A stretch of DNA of 64,000 nt from JAAFHB01 sp963675995 (GCA_963675995.2 CAXXIY010000002.1:2976001-3040000), one strand, 5' to 3'; counted from the first letter of the stretch, positions 52,777 through 61,835 are shown. Notes: generated by a model from the sequence alone, not told the origin. Made by a program: numbers and translations.

Positions 52777-54396
52777 ATGAATTTTCTCCGAATCGCGATA
52801 ACCGCAGGGTTGATCTCACTCCTGTTTTCATGCAAAGAACAAGCCCCTCGGCCAGTTGTAAGAATTATTCCACTACCAGCTCAGATAATTGAACAGGATG
52901 GAATATTTAGCCTCACATCTGCTACAAAAATTGAGATCAGCAGCGAAAGTAACCAGATGCGCCAATTGGCCGGATTTATTGCCACACATACTGAAAAATA
53001 TTATGGAATCGCAAATTCTGTTGTAGTGTCCGGGGCGGGAGTTAAAGGAGCGCTTGTACTGAAACTTGATGAGAATCTGAAACTTGGTAAGGAAGATTAT
53101 CATCTTGCAGTAACTGAAGATGGTGTTTTAGTCGAAGCTGGAACACCCAACGGTCTTTTTTATGGTATCCAGACTTTAATTCAGCTAATGCCTCCAACAC
53201 CAAAGCAATTAGCTGAAATTATTTTACCCGTTGTTGAAATTAACGATACACCCCGCTTTGCATGGAGGGGATTACAACTGGATTGCAGCCGGCACTTTAT
53301 GCCTAAAGAATTCATATTCAAATATATTGATTATATGGCAATGCATAAGTTAAATACATTGCACTGGCATTTGGCCGACGATCAGGGATGGCGTATTGAG
53401 ATAAAAAATTACCCGTTACTTACCGAAACAGGTTCTGTACGTAAAAAAACGATGATCGGGCATGCAAATAATTCAATGGGGTTTGATACGATTTCAAGCG
53501 GGGGCTATTACACCCGATATGATGTACGTGAGATCGTCGCCTATGCTGCTGACCATTTTATTACTGTCGTTCCCGGAATCGAAATGCCAGGTCATGCTTT
53601 GGCTGCATTGGCTGCCTATCCAGAACTTGGGTGCACTGGTGTACCCTACGAAGTGGCCACCAGATGGGGAATGTTCAGCGATGTTTATTGCCCGGGTAAA
53701 GAGGAAACCTATACCTTTATTAAGAATGTTCTTACTGAAATAGCAACCCTGTTTCCAGGGAAATATTTCCATATTGGAGGCGCTGAATGCCCCGAAACAC
53801 GCTGGGAAAAATGTCAGCAATGTCAGCTAAAAGTTAAAAAAGACAGTTTAAATTCGACGCACGATCTTTATACCTATTTTATCCAGAGAGTAAGTAATAC
53901 GCTTGATTCACTTGGCAAAGAAAGGGTTAGCTGGGATGAAAGCCTTAAAGACACCCTGCTTCTGAAAGGAGTAATCATGTCGTGGCATGGCATGGAGGGT
54001 GGAATAGCTGCCGCACAACTCAAATTGCAAACAGTTATGAGCCCGGCCGAATACTGTAATTTCGATCAATATCAGGCAGATCCAAAAGGTGAACCACTTG
54101 CTGTGGGGGGATTGTTAACCCTCGAAAAGGTATATAATTTTGAGCCTGTTCCTGCGACCCTCTCCGGTAGACAGTCAAAAAGTATTCTCGGGGCACAGGC
54201 AAACCTTTGGACGCAATATATGAAAACTCCTGAGTATGTTGAATATATGACGTTCCCAAGAGCAGCAGCACTTGCAGAAGTTGTTTGGTCTCCAAAAGAA
54301 AGCCGTAATTACCCTTGGTTCAGAAAACGGTTGAGTGAACTAATTAAGCGATATGATGCAGAAGGTATCAGGTATTGCAAAGATGAATTCAAATAA
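52777..54396 (+). CDS. GH20 beta-N-acetylhexosaminidase lipoprotein with Asp-to-Ala change at the catalytic pair
   Basis: The 539-residue protein has a lipoprotein signal (GLISLLFSC, lipid-modified Cys19). Residues 25-150 are the GH20b N-terminal domain; the GH20 barrel starts at RGLQLDCSRHFMP (about 166) and includes LHWHLADDQGWRIEIKNYPLL, GIEMPGHALAALAAYPEL and AQANLWTQYM. In the motif that normally reads HIGGDE it reads HIGGAE: codon GCT at 53782-53784 gives Ala336 before Glu337, where Asp holds the substrate acetamido group. All other active-site words are present. Anchored in the outer membrane or periplasm, it would release terminal GlcNAc or GalNAc if still active. Confidence 0.88.
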   Translation: MNFLRIAITAGLISLLFSCKEQAPRPVVRIIPLPAQIIEQDGIFSLTSATKIEISSESNQMRQLAGFIATHTEKYYGIANSVVVSGAGVKGALVLKLDENLKLGKEDYHLAVTEDGVLVEAGTPNGLFYGIQTLIQLMPPTPKQLAEIILPVVEINDTPRFAWRGLQLDCSRHFMPKEFIFKYIDYMAMHKLNTLHWHLADDQGWRIEIKNYPLLTETGSVRKKTMIGHANNSMGFDTISSGGYYTRYDVREIVAYAADHFITVVPGIEMPGHALAALAAYPELGCTGVPYEVATRWGMFSDVYCPGKEETYTFIKNVLTEIATLFPGKYFHIGGAECPETRWEKCQQCQLKVKKDSLNSTHDLYTYFIQRVSNTLDSLGKERVSWDESLKDTLLLKGVIMSWHGMEGGIAAAQLKLQTVMSPAEYCNFDQYQADPKGEPLAVGGLLTLEKVYNFEPVPATLSGRQSKSILGAQANLWTQYMKTPEYVEYMTFPRAAALAEVVWSPKESRNYPWFRKRLSELIKRYDAEGIRYCKDEFK

Positions 54397-54420
54397 GTAA
54401 ATGACGACTAATTACAGGTA

Positions 54421-54457
54421 TTAAAAAAGGCCGGTCATTTGAACCGGCCTTTTTTAA
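54421..54457. terminator. Bidirectional hairpin terminator
   Basis: TTAAAAAAGGCCGGT pairs perfectly (15 bp) with 54443-54457 over a 7-base loop. It lies between the convergent GH20 and coiled-coil lipoprotein genes, and the A/T ends serve both directions. Confidence 0.92.
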
Positions 54458-54473
54458 CAATTTCTGAAGATAA

Positions 54474-55355
54474 CTATTTCGCAATAATAACGAGAACTTT
54501 TGAAATGCTCCAGAACTCTTTCGAATTAAGGATTACCAGTTTATCAGCTGATTTTTCCCCTTCAATACGATATGAATTTTTAGGATGAGAGGTCACTATT
54601 GTAACCTTCTTTTTCATAATTGGAATCTCATTCACTTTGGTAATATCTACCTTGGTGAAATTGCTCAGATCAAGATCTGTCTTAATATCTTTAGTTCGGC
54701 CAATTCCAATAAAACCCCCTTCGCCTGTGATAATATTTTTATCTTTCAGCTCGCGGTTAGTACCGATCACATAATAAGCAGTATTTAGAGCTTCCGTTTT
54801 TGCATCAATATCTGCCTGCTTTTTCGCGTTATCAGCACTCAGATTATTAACATTGGTATTCAGATCAGCAACTTTCCCATTGAGATCTTTTACCTGAATG
54901 TTCAGTTTGCCTAATTCATCTGTTAGCTCAGCAATCTGGGTATTTTTCTCTTCTATCGATTTATTGAGATTATCGATCATTTTCTGAAGTTCAGCCACAT
55001 GTTTATTTGATTTGCTTAGCTTAGCCGTAAGTTCAGCAACCAACTTACGATTCTTCTGGAGAAGATCATAAATATAGTTTATATCGCTTTTAATCTGTTC
55101 TTTACGCGATCCTTTAACTTCACCGGCCTTTGCACTTTTATCAATTACACGTTCAATCCGTTTAATTGAATCGAGATTGGCTTCAACCTCGTTAAAGGTA
55201 GTTACAAACTCTGCAATGTTAGAGTCTTTATCAGTTCCAACAGCCCTGAGACTATCGTTTTGCGCCTTAAGGCGGGCAATCTCAGCTTTACGCTGATTGC
55301 ATCCGGATGCCAAAAGAAGTACCGGAATTAACAAGACATAGATAAACTTTCTCAT
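54474..55355 (-). CDS. Coiled-coil lipoprotein
   Basis: The 293-residue product has a lipoprotein signal with lipobox LASGC (Cys19). Residues 22-200 are a long heptad-rich coiled coil (EIARLKAQNDSL, LTAKLSKSNKHVAEL, NTNVNNLSADNAKKQ). The last 90 residues form a small compact domain (YYVIGTNRELKDKN, GFIGIGRTKDIKTDLDLSNFTKVDITKV) that is recurrent in Bacteroidota lipoproteins and of unknown role. It is likely anchored in the envelope and may span the periplasm. Confidence 0.8.
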   Translation of the reverse strand: MRKFIYVLLIPVLLLASGCNQRKAEIARLKAQNDSLRAVGTDKDSNIAEFVTTFNEVEANLDSIKRIERVIDKSAKAGEVKGSRKEQIKSDINYIYDLLQKNRKLVAELTAKLSKSNKHVAELQKMIDNLNKSIEEKNTQIAELTDELGKLNIQVKDLNGKVADLNTNVNNLSADNAKKQADIDAKTEALNTAYYVIGTNRELKDKNIITGEGGFIGIGRTKDIKTDLDLSNFTKVDITKVNEIPIMKKKVTIVTSHPKNSYRIEGEKSADKLVILNSKEFWSISKVLVIIAK

Positions 55356-55433
55356 GATTCAAATAATTAAAATTTCTAATATAAACCTAAAGTTAATGTA
55401 AAAAGTTCAAAATCAGAAATAAATTAGGATTTA

Positions 55434-57047
55434 TTAACTATACATATTATTTCTTCGCTCTTTCAGCTCCTCATTTGAGATATAATCATCATATTCAGTA
55501 ATCTTATCAATCATCCCTTTAGGTGTCAATTCGATTACCCGGTTGGCAATTGTCTGAATAAATTCATGATCGTGTGAAGACATCAATACGTTTCCCTTAA
55601 AATTGGTAAGCGTATTATTAAAGGCCTGAATTGACTCAAGATCAAGATGATTGGTCGGAGTATCAAGAACAAGTACGTTGGCATTACGCAGCATCATCCG
55701 CGAGATCATGCATCGCATTTTCTCACCTCCGGAAAGCACCGATATTTTCTTATAGATTTCGTCCCCTGAAAAGAGCATTTTGCCAAGATACCCTCTGATA
55801 TATGCTTCACTGGTATCGCTCGAAAACTGACCGAGCCACTCGACCAGGTTCAGATCCGAATTAAAGAAATCGGAATTGTCCATCGGCAGATAGGCCTCGG
55901 TGATGGTCTGACCCCAAAAATAGGTACCTGAATCGGGTTTGTCGTGACCTGTGATAATCTCAAAAAGGGCCGTCATGGCTCGTGGATCACGTGAAAGAAA
56001 GACAATTTTATCATCCTTCTCAACATTAAAATCAAGATTTTTAAACAGTACTTCTCCCTTTATACTTTTGCTCAAACCTTTAACTTCAAGGATTCTGTTT
56101 CCAGGATCGCGATCGGGAGTGAATATAATTCCAGGATATTTACGTGTCGAAGGTTGAATATCCTCGATATTCAATTTTTCGATCATCTTTTTTCGGCTGG
56201 TGGTTTGTTTCGACTTTGCAACGTTGGCACTAAATCGGGCAATAAACTCCAACAACTCCTTCTTTTTCTCTTCAGCCTTCTTATTCTGAGACTGTTGCTG
56301 GCGTAATGCCAACTGGCTTGAATGGTACCAGAAACTATAATTACCGGCAAATAGCTGCACCTTCCCAAAATCGATATCAACAGTATGGGTACTTACAGCA
56401 TCCAGAAAATGGCGGTCATGCGATACCACCAACACAGTATTTTCGTAGTTTCCAAGGTAATTCTCCAGCCACATGACTGTATCAAGATCAAGGTCGTTGG
56501 TAGGTTCATCGAGTAACAGATTGTCAGGTTTGCCAAAGAGTGCCTGAGCCAGCAAGACCCTTACTTTCTCCTTCCCACCCAACTCTTTCATCAGCCGGTA
56601 ATGAAAATCCTCCTTTATTCCAAGACCACTCAACAGCATGGCAGCATCACTTTCAGCGTTCCATCCATCCATTTCGGCAAACCGTTCTTCCAATTCAGCT
56701 GCCCTCATCCCATCATTATCCGAAAAATCGGCTTTTGAATACAAGGCATCCTTCTCCTGCATGATGTTCCACAACTCCTCGTGCCCCATCAAAACTGCAT
56801 TCAAAACTGTTTGCTCCTCATAATCATAGTGATTTTGTTTCAAAACGGATAAACGCTCACCAGGACCTAAGGTAACGGACCCTTTCGTCGATGAGAGGTC
56901 GCCCGCAATCAGACGTAACATTGTTGATTTTCCTGCTCCGTTTGCCCCAATTACCCCGTAGCAGTTACCCGGCGTAAACTTTAGATTAACATCTTGAAAT
57001 AAAGGCTTTTTCCCAAACTGAATAGCTAAATTTGATACTGTAATCAT
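55434..57047 (-). CDS. ABC-F family protein (YbiT-like) with a degenerate second ATPase
   Basis: The 537-residue protein has two ABC units joined by the ABC-F linker (about residues 240-300). The first is intact: VIGANGAGKSTMLRL at 32-46, signature MKELGGKEKVRVLLAQ and Walker B NLLLDEPTNDLDLDT. In the second, the P-loop position reads FLSRDPRAMTALF, with no Gly-rich Lys motif, and Walker B is VLVLDTPTNHLDLES with Thr in place of the catalytic Glu; the signature ISVLSGGEKMRCM is kept. ABC-F proteins act on the ribosome E site. The length matches YbiT. Confidence 0.88.
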   Translation of the reverse strand: MITVSNLAIQFGKKPLFQDVNLKFTPGNCYGVIGANGAGKSTMLRLIAGDLSSTKGSVTLGPGERLSVLKQNHYDYEEQTVLNAVLMGHEELWNIMQEKDALYSKADFSDNDGMRAAELEERFAEMDGWNAESDAAMLLSGLGIKEDFHYRLMKELGGKEKVRVLLAQALFGKPDNLLLDEPTNDLDLDTVMWLENYLGNYENTVLVVSHDRHFLDAVSTHTVDIDFGKVQLFAGNYSFWYHSSQLALRQQQSQNKKAEEKKKELLEFIARFSANVAKSKQTTSRKKMIEKLNIEDIQPSTRKYPGIIFTPDRDPGNRILEVKGLSKSIKGEVLFKNLDFNVEKDDKIVFLSRDPRAMTALFEIITGHDKPDSGTYFWGQTITEAYLPMDNSDFFNSDLNLVEWLGQFSSDTSEAYIRGYLGKMLFSGDEIYKKISVLSGGEKMRCMISRMMLRNANVLVLDTPTNHLDLESIQAFNNTLTNFKGNVLMSSHDHEFIQTIANRVIELTPKGMIDKITEYDDYISNEELKERRNNMYS

Positions 57048-57207
57048 TAATTGACTTCTTGAAATTCTTTAGTGTAAACCGAAATGTATTTGACTGGCAA
57101 AGTTAGACAATTCTTTTAAAACCGCCTACATTGATTATCAGGGGAATATAATGTTAACCAAAATATAATCTGACATCAGACTAAAATATTCAAATCAAAA
57201 AAAATAG

Positions 57208-57215
57208 TATTTTTG
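57208..57215 (+). promoter_or_regulatory. -7 element of the nitroreductase gene
   Basis: TATTTTTG fits TAnnTTTG and lies 17 bases before the ATG at 57233. Confidence 0.45.
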
Positions 57216-57232
57216 ATCACAAAATTATACTT

Positions 57233-57748
57233 ATGAATTTCCTGGAACTCGCTTCTCAAAGATCGTCAGTCCGTAATTATCAGCCCAAAGCTGTCGAAAA
57301 AGAAAAACTGCTTTATGCGCTTGAAGCAGCAAGAATTGCTCCTTCTGCCGCCAATTTTCAACCATGGAAATTCATCGTTATTACTGAACCAGAACTACTT
57401 AAATCAGTTCAGACGGTTTATCACAGATCCTGGTTAACATCGGCACCTGCAATTATTATAGCATTAGGCGACCATGAAAAAGGGTGGCATCGGGCAAGTG
57501 ATGGCAAGGATTTTACAGATATCGATGTTGCGATAGCCATTGATCATCTTACCCTGGCTGCTGCTGAGATTGGTTTGGGAACCTGCTGGATCTGCAATTT
57601 TGATTCAGAAAAATGTAACGCGATCCTCAAAATTCCAGAAAATATGGAACCCATTGCACTCATCTCGATCGGATATCCTGTTTCACCATCCATAATCGCC
57701 AAACAACGGGAACCGATTGATCAGCTTGTTCACTGGAATGATTTCTGA
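57233..57748 (+). CDS. Nitroreductase family protein
   Basis: The 171-residue flavoprotein has the FMN-binding start QRSSVRNYQPKAVEKEKL, then APSAANFQPWKFIVI, AIDHLTLAAAEIGLGTCWICNF and LISIGYP near the end. It should be a small FMN-dependent, NAD(P)H-using reductase acting as a dimer. The natural electron acceptor is unknown. It is convergent with the nitrilase-type gene, with 30 bases between the stops. Confidence 0.92.
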   Translation: MNFLELASQRSSVRNYQPKAVEKEKLLYALEAARIAPSAANFQPWKFIVITEPELLKSVQTVYHRSWLTSAPAIIIALGDHEKGWHRASDGKDFTDIDVAIAIDHLTLAAAEIGLGTCWICNFDSEKCNAILKIPENMEPIALISIGYPVSPSIIAKQREPIDQLVHWNDF

Positions 57749-57778
57749 ACCTTTAAAGCAGGATCAGTTATCCGGAAA

Positions 57779-58564
57779 TCAGATCAATGAAAAACGATCT
57801 GCATCATTAGTTACAGGGAATTTAATTCTGAAATCGTTGAGATCCTTCTTTGATAGGATATACGATTGCCAATTGTGTCCGTTTCTGAAAGTTGGCAACA
57901 CCGCCTCACCTTTTGCATCAATTACATTACTATCACCAGCATAGGATATACTGTTTCCATCTGTTCCAATCCTGTTTATCCCAGCAACATACACTTGATT
58001 TTCAATCGCTCTCGCTTTTAGCAGAATGTTCCACACCTCACGACGTGAATCGGGCCAGTTTGCAGTAAAGATCATTAAATCTGTGTCATTCAAATTTCTG
58101 CACCATACCGGAAAACGAATATCATAGCACACATAAAGTGCAATCTTCCAGCCCATGTAACGTACAATGACACGTTGATTCCCGGCATTAAGAAAGCTTG
58201 ATTCACCACCAATGGAAAAAAGGTGGCGCTTGTCGTAAAAAGAGATTGCACCACTTGGAGTGACGAATATAAAACGATTGAAATAGAGCCCATTATCGCG
58301 AATCAACAAACTACCACCAATGGCCAATCCGGAAGTTTCCGAAAGATAGTGCATCCATTTGACCGTTGCTCCATCCATCGTTTCGGCCAGATCTTCAGAA
58401 CGCATCGAAAAACCGGTAGTAAAGGTCTCGGGAAGGATAACAAGATCACTTTTCCCGATAAGCCCCATGATTTTCGACTCCAGTTCACGACGGTTTTGCT
58501 CAGGATTTTCCCAGGTCAGATCTGTTTGACCAAGTGTAATAACCAGATTGTCTCTTTTTGCCAT
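57779..58564 (-). CDS. Carbon-nitrogen hydrolase, omega-amidase type (YafV/Nit2-like)
   Basis: The 261-residue enzyme has the nitrilase triad: Glu46 in LVILPETFTTGFSM, Lys112 in FYDKRHLF and Cys146 in ALYVCYDIRFPVW. The ETFTTGFSM and KRHLFS words are those of the YafV/Nit2 group, which hydrolyses alpha-ketoglutaramate. It is cytoplasmic and the last gene of a three-gene minus-strand group with PlsC and the B3/B4 protein. Confidence 0.9.
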   Translation of the reverse strand: MAKRDNLVITLGQTDLTWENPEQNRRELESKIMGLIGKSDLVILPETFTTGFSMRSEDLAETMDGATVKWMHYLSETSGLAIGGSLLIRDNGLYFNRFIFVTPSGAISFYDKRHLFSIGGESSFLNAGNQRVIVRYMGWKIALYVCYDIRFPVWCRNLNDTDLMIFTANWPDSRREVWNILLKARAIENQVYVAGINRIGTDGNSISYAGDSNVIDAKGEAVLPTFRNGHNWQSYILSKKDLNDFRIKFPVTNDADRFSLI

Positions 58565-58572
58565 TTATTGAC

Positions 58573-59133
58573 TTAATCTAAGCCTTCGCCCAAAATAAAT
58601 TTTTCAGGATGTTTTCCTTTAACACCCCTTTTTTTATACCATTGTTTAATTCGGTAAATATCAGCTTGAACATCATCAGTTAATTCGAATTCCTCAATAA
58701 TACCGACCTCTCTCCTTCCCCAGTCAAACACCGCAAGATAGACCGGAACATTGGCAGCTCTGGCAATTACGTGAAATCCACCCTTCCATTTGGTCGTCGG
58801 CTGACGTGTTCCCTCAGGGGCAATAGCAAGATGAAGAACTTCACGGTTTTTAAATTCCGTTAAGATCTGCTTAACCAGGCTTGATCCTTTTGAGGTATCA
58901 ACAGGTATCGCACCCATATAATTCATAAGATAACAGGCTGGCCAGAAAAAAAACTTCTTATTTACGACAATATTAGGCTTTCCCCCCACCGATTTGTAAA
59001 AAACCCAGGAAACGACAAAATCCCAAAGTGACGTATGGGGAATCCCCAGAACAACACATTTAGGTACAGGAGCCACGCCACTAATTATGTTCCACCGCGT
59101 GATCCACAACAAAAATTTCATTATATATCTCAT
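58573..59133 (-). CDS. 1-acyl-sn-glycerol-3-phosphate acyltransferase family protein
   Basis: The 186-residue product (start at the ATG at 59133; an upstream TTG is less likely) has the PlsC motifs GIPHTSLWDF (His33 and Asp38, HX4D) and APEGTRQPT for phosphate binding. It transfers an acyl chain to lysophospholipid-like acceptors at the inner membrane. It is short for PlsC and lacks a strong membrane helix beyond the first 15 residues, as in the small MlaF-neighbouring or PlsC-like group of this phylum. The gap to the nitrilase gene is 8 bases. Confidence 0.88.
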   Translation of the reverse strand: MRYIMKFLLWITRWNIISGVAPVPKCVVLGIPHTSLWDFVVSWVFYKSVGGKPNIVVNKKFFFWPACYLMNYMGAIPVDTSKGSSLVKQILTEFKNREVLHLAIAPEGTRQPTTKWKGGFHVIARAANVPVYLAVFDWGRREVGIIEEFELTDDVQADIYRIKQWYKKRGVKGKHPEKFILGEGLD

Positions 59134-59176
59134 AATTTCAATTTTATAAAGCAAAATTAAACCTTTCGACGGAATG

Positions 59177-59839
59177 TTAACAAATTAAAATCGTCTCAAT
59201 ATTAACAGCGTAAGCATATTTTTTCAACAGGTTAACCGAAAGATCGACCGACTTCGAAGTGAGGTCAATACCCGAAAAACCCACAACAATCATCAAAAAC
59301 CGTTTTGTATTTCCGGTAACAGAGGTTCTCACAGAGTCGCTTGTTGGTGACCCAAATGGAGAAATAGAATCCCTGAAGACAGGAAGGAATTCGATATTCA
59401 ACTCTCCTCTGCCAATCGCGTCATAAGGTTCATCTTTGCCACCGATATCAAATACGACACTACCCGAAATTTTATCGGCATCATATCCGCCGATAGACAT
59501 ACCGGTTTTAATAGAAACCAGATTAAGCAGATCGACTACATTGTTAATTCGATATAACTGATTCCCTTTAACAATCCTGCGCATCAGAGCTTCGGAAGAG
59601 AGCCGGTACCTGGCGGGATCCTTGCCACACTGCCGATATCCCCAGCGCGACGCACTTATAGCAGGATGGGTGGACACCCCGGCAAGATTACCCGATTTAC
59701 TGATTATTTCACATGTAGATTCAACCTCTTGCCACAATTCCGGGTTATCCTCCGAAATCAGGACATCGCATTCAATACACCCGAGTACAAGATCTGGCAA
59801 TTTGAGCTTAATAGCTTGACTGATAAATATTTCTTTCAT
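59177..59839 (-). CDS. B3/B4 (PheT-like tRNA-binding) domain protein
   Basis: The 220-residue product consists of a B3/B4 domain as found in the phenylalanyl-tRNA synthetase beta chain: STHPAISASRWGYRQCGKDPARYRLSSEAL (in two parts), NQLYRINNVVDLLNLVSIKTG and DKISGSVVFDIGGKDEPYDAIGRGE. Stand-alone B3/B4 proteins are thought to edit or deacylate mischarged aminoacyl-tRNA. The ATG at 59839 is preferred to a TTG two codons earlier. It starts the three-gene operon and is divergent from tatD. Confidence 0.85.
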   Translation of the reverse strand: MKEIFISQAIKLKLPDLVLGCIECDVLISEDNPELWQEVESTCEIISKSGNLAGVSTHPAISASRWGYRQCGKDPARYRLSSEALMRRIVKGNQLYRINNVVDLLNLVSIKTGMSIGGYDADKISGSVVFDIGGKDEPYDAIGRGELNIEFLPVFRDSISPFGSPTSDSVRTSVTGNTKRFLMIVVGFSGIDLTSKSVDLSVNLLKKYAYAVNIETILIC

Positions 59840-59887
59840 ATTCAAAATTCAGAATTCATAAGCCTGTTTCTTTTCTAAAAATACCAT

Positions 59888-59895
59888 TACTTTTG
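59888..59895 (+). promoter_or_regulatory. -7 element of the TatD-family gene
   Basis: TACTTTTG fits TAnnTTTG and lies 17 bases before the TTG start at 59912. Confidence 0.5.
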
Positions 59896-59911
59896 ACAAA
59901 AATGGAACAAA

Positions 59912-60577
59912 TTGAAAGTACCGTTTATAGATATTCATACCCATCATTCCGTGAATTCTGAAGAGATTATCTCTATACCGAGCCTATTTCTTCAGGATAT
60001 TGATTTTAATGCAAAGATAGAGCGCCCGTTTTCAGCTGCAATTCATCCATGGCACGCCACAAAGTTTGAAAATAACCAGGTAAAAATGTTTCTCGAAAAT
60101 CTGTCAGGGCAACCTAATTTGTTAGCCATTGGAGAAACAGGTCTTGACAAAGTTTGTTCAGCAGATTATCAGGTACAAAAGGAGATCTTTGAATTGCACC
60201 TCAATATGGCTGAGAAGCTGAACAAACCCTTGATCATTCATGCTGTTAAATCGTGGAATGATTTACTTATCTATCTGAAAAGATCAAATGTTATTTGTAT
60301 TCTGCACGGCTATACCGAGGGGATAACATTGACCAGACAATTGATCGATCTTGGATGTTGCTTCTCTATCGGGAACTCTGTAAAGAATATTTCACCACGC
60401 CAACGTGAAGCAATTCAGATGATTCCTGTTACTTCCCTCTTTCTTGAGAGTGATGATTCGAAGGAGAGTATAATAGAAATCTATCGCAAAGTATCAGAGA
60501 TAGCTGATCTCTCGCTGGATGAGCTTAAGATTCAGATTTACAAGAATTTTATCGACATATTGCACTTTAAACCTTAA
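59912..60577 (+). CDS. TatD family metal-dependent hydrolase, TTG start
   Basis: The 221-residue protein is a short TatD-type DNase/hydrolase: FIDIHTHHS supplies the first metal His pair, AIHPWHA, AIGETGLDK (Glu), KPLIIHAVKSW (His) and LHGYTEG (His) the others, and LESDDSKES the final Asp. It is about 40 residues shorter than E. coli TatD, as is usual in this phylum. The only suitable start is TTG at 59912; the nearby ATG at 59902 is out of frame and stops after 19 codons. Its stop overlaps the convergent Nramp gene by 4 bases. Confidence 0.85.
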   Translation: MKVPFIDIHTHHSVNSEEIISIPSLFLQDIDFNAKIERPFSAAIHPWHATKFENNQVKMFLENLSGQPNLLAIGETGLDKVCSADYQVQKEIFELHLNMAEKLNKPLIIHAVKSWNDLLIYLKRSNVICILHGYTEGITLTRQLIDLGCCFSIGNSVKNISPRQREAIQMIPVTSLFLESDDSKESIIEIYRKVSEIADLSLDELKIQIYKNFIDILHFKP

Positions 60578-61824
60578 TTACCAGACCCAAACAAAGGCAT
60601 TAAAAGGAGTATCAATGATAACAGGATCAAAACAGCGACTGCCCCCCAGCCAATAATGTTGTTGACCGGTTTATTGACATATTTGCCCATGATCTTTTTG
60701 TTATTTACCAGCAATATCATGCATACCAGAACAACAGGTAAAAGCATCCCGTTAATCACCTGAGTCCACAGTGAAATTAAAATGAGCGGTGCATTGGGAA
60801 TTAGAATGATGGCTGCCCCAATAATTAAGATACCCGTATAAAGGACGTAAAACTCTTTGGCCTCATCCCATGTTTTATCGATACCAGCCTCAAAACCAAA
60901 TGCTTCGCATACATAAAAAGCAGTGGCTAACGGCAATATTGTAGCTGAAAAGATCGAGGCAATAAAGAGTCCGAAGGCAAAAACCTGAGATGCAAAAGCC
61001 CCTGCAAGTGGTTTTAAGGCCAGGGCTGCATCCTTAGCCTCGTTAATCTGAATTCCATTTTCGTGCAGCGTGGAGGCACAAGCAACCATTATAAAGAAGG
61101 CGACAATCACAGTTGCCACACAACCAACCACAATATCGATAAGGGTATATTTGTACTGCTTCATCTTTAAACCCTTCTCAATCACCGACGATTGCATATA
61201 AAACTGCATCCAGGGGGCTATAGTTGTTCCAATGATTCCAATAATCATTGAAATACTTTTAGTAGTTAACGGCACCTGGGGGTGAATAATTGAATGACCT
61301 ATTTCGCCCCAATGTGGTTTGCCCATAATTGCAGAAACAACGTACATTAATAAAGAGATGCTGAAAAGGAGAAAGATGCGTTCTGCAATTTTATAGGTCC
61401 CCTTGACAACCAGAAACCAGACCAGAAAACCAACAACGGGAACAGAGATATATTTGCTGACCCCAAAAACTTCCATACTTCCTGCAACCCCGGCAAATTC
61501 GGTGGTGGTATTGCCAATATCTGCGATCAACAATCCAATAAAAATAAAAAAAGTGATCTTTACACCGGCATTCTCCCTGATCAGGTCGGCAAGACCTTTA
61601 CCCGTTACGATTCCCATTCGGGCATTCATTTCCTGAATGACAATAAGTACTATAAACGAAGGGAACAACGTCCAGATCAAATTATAACCGTAAAGAGCGG
61701 CTGCCACCGAATAGGTCGTAATTCCACCGGCATCATTATCAACACTACCGGTAATTATTCCAGGGCCCAAAATCGCCAGAAAAAGACCTATTTTCTGAAA
61801 AAAGGATTTCTTATTTTTAAACAT
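60574..61824 (-). CDS. Nramp-family divalent metal transporter, non-canonical metal site
   Basis: The 416-residue membrane protein (about 11 helices) has the Nramp fold, but the two metal-binding motifs differ from Mn/Fe transporters. Helix 1 reads GPGIITGSVDNDAGGITTY: the DPGN word appears as DAGG (Asp31, Ala, Gly, Gly34). Helix 6 reads GIIGTTIAPWMQFYMQ, where the usual Met of MPH is Ala202. Loss of that Met is the mark of Nramp-related magnesium transporters (NRMTs), which also carry Mn2+. It follows a soluble MgtE-type regulator by 11 bases and shares its promoter and leader. Substrate Mg2+ or Mn2+ is inference. Confidence 0.85.
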   Translation of the reverse strand: MFKNKKSFFQKIGLFLAILGPGIITGSVDNDAGGITTYSVAAALYGYNLIWTLFPSFIVLIVIQEMNARMGIVTGKGLADLIRENAGVKITFFIFIGLLIADIGNTTTEFAGVAGSMEVFGVSKYISVPVVGFLVWFLVVKGTYKIAERIFLLFSISLLMYVVSAIMGKPHWGEIGHSIIHPQVPLTTKSISMIIGIIGTTIAPWMQFYMQSSVIEKGLKMKQYKYTLIDIVVGCVATVIVAFFIMVACASTLHENGIQINEAKDAALALKPLAGAFASQVFAFGLFIASIFSATILPLATAFYVCEAFGFEAGIDKTWDEAKEFYVLYTGILIIGAAIILIPNAPLILISLWTQVINGMLLPVVLVCMILLVNNKKIMGKYVNKPVNNIIGWGAVAVLILLSLILLLMPLFGSGN

Positions 61825-61835
61825 TGCATCAACCC

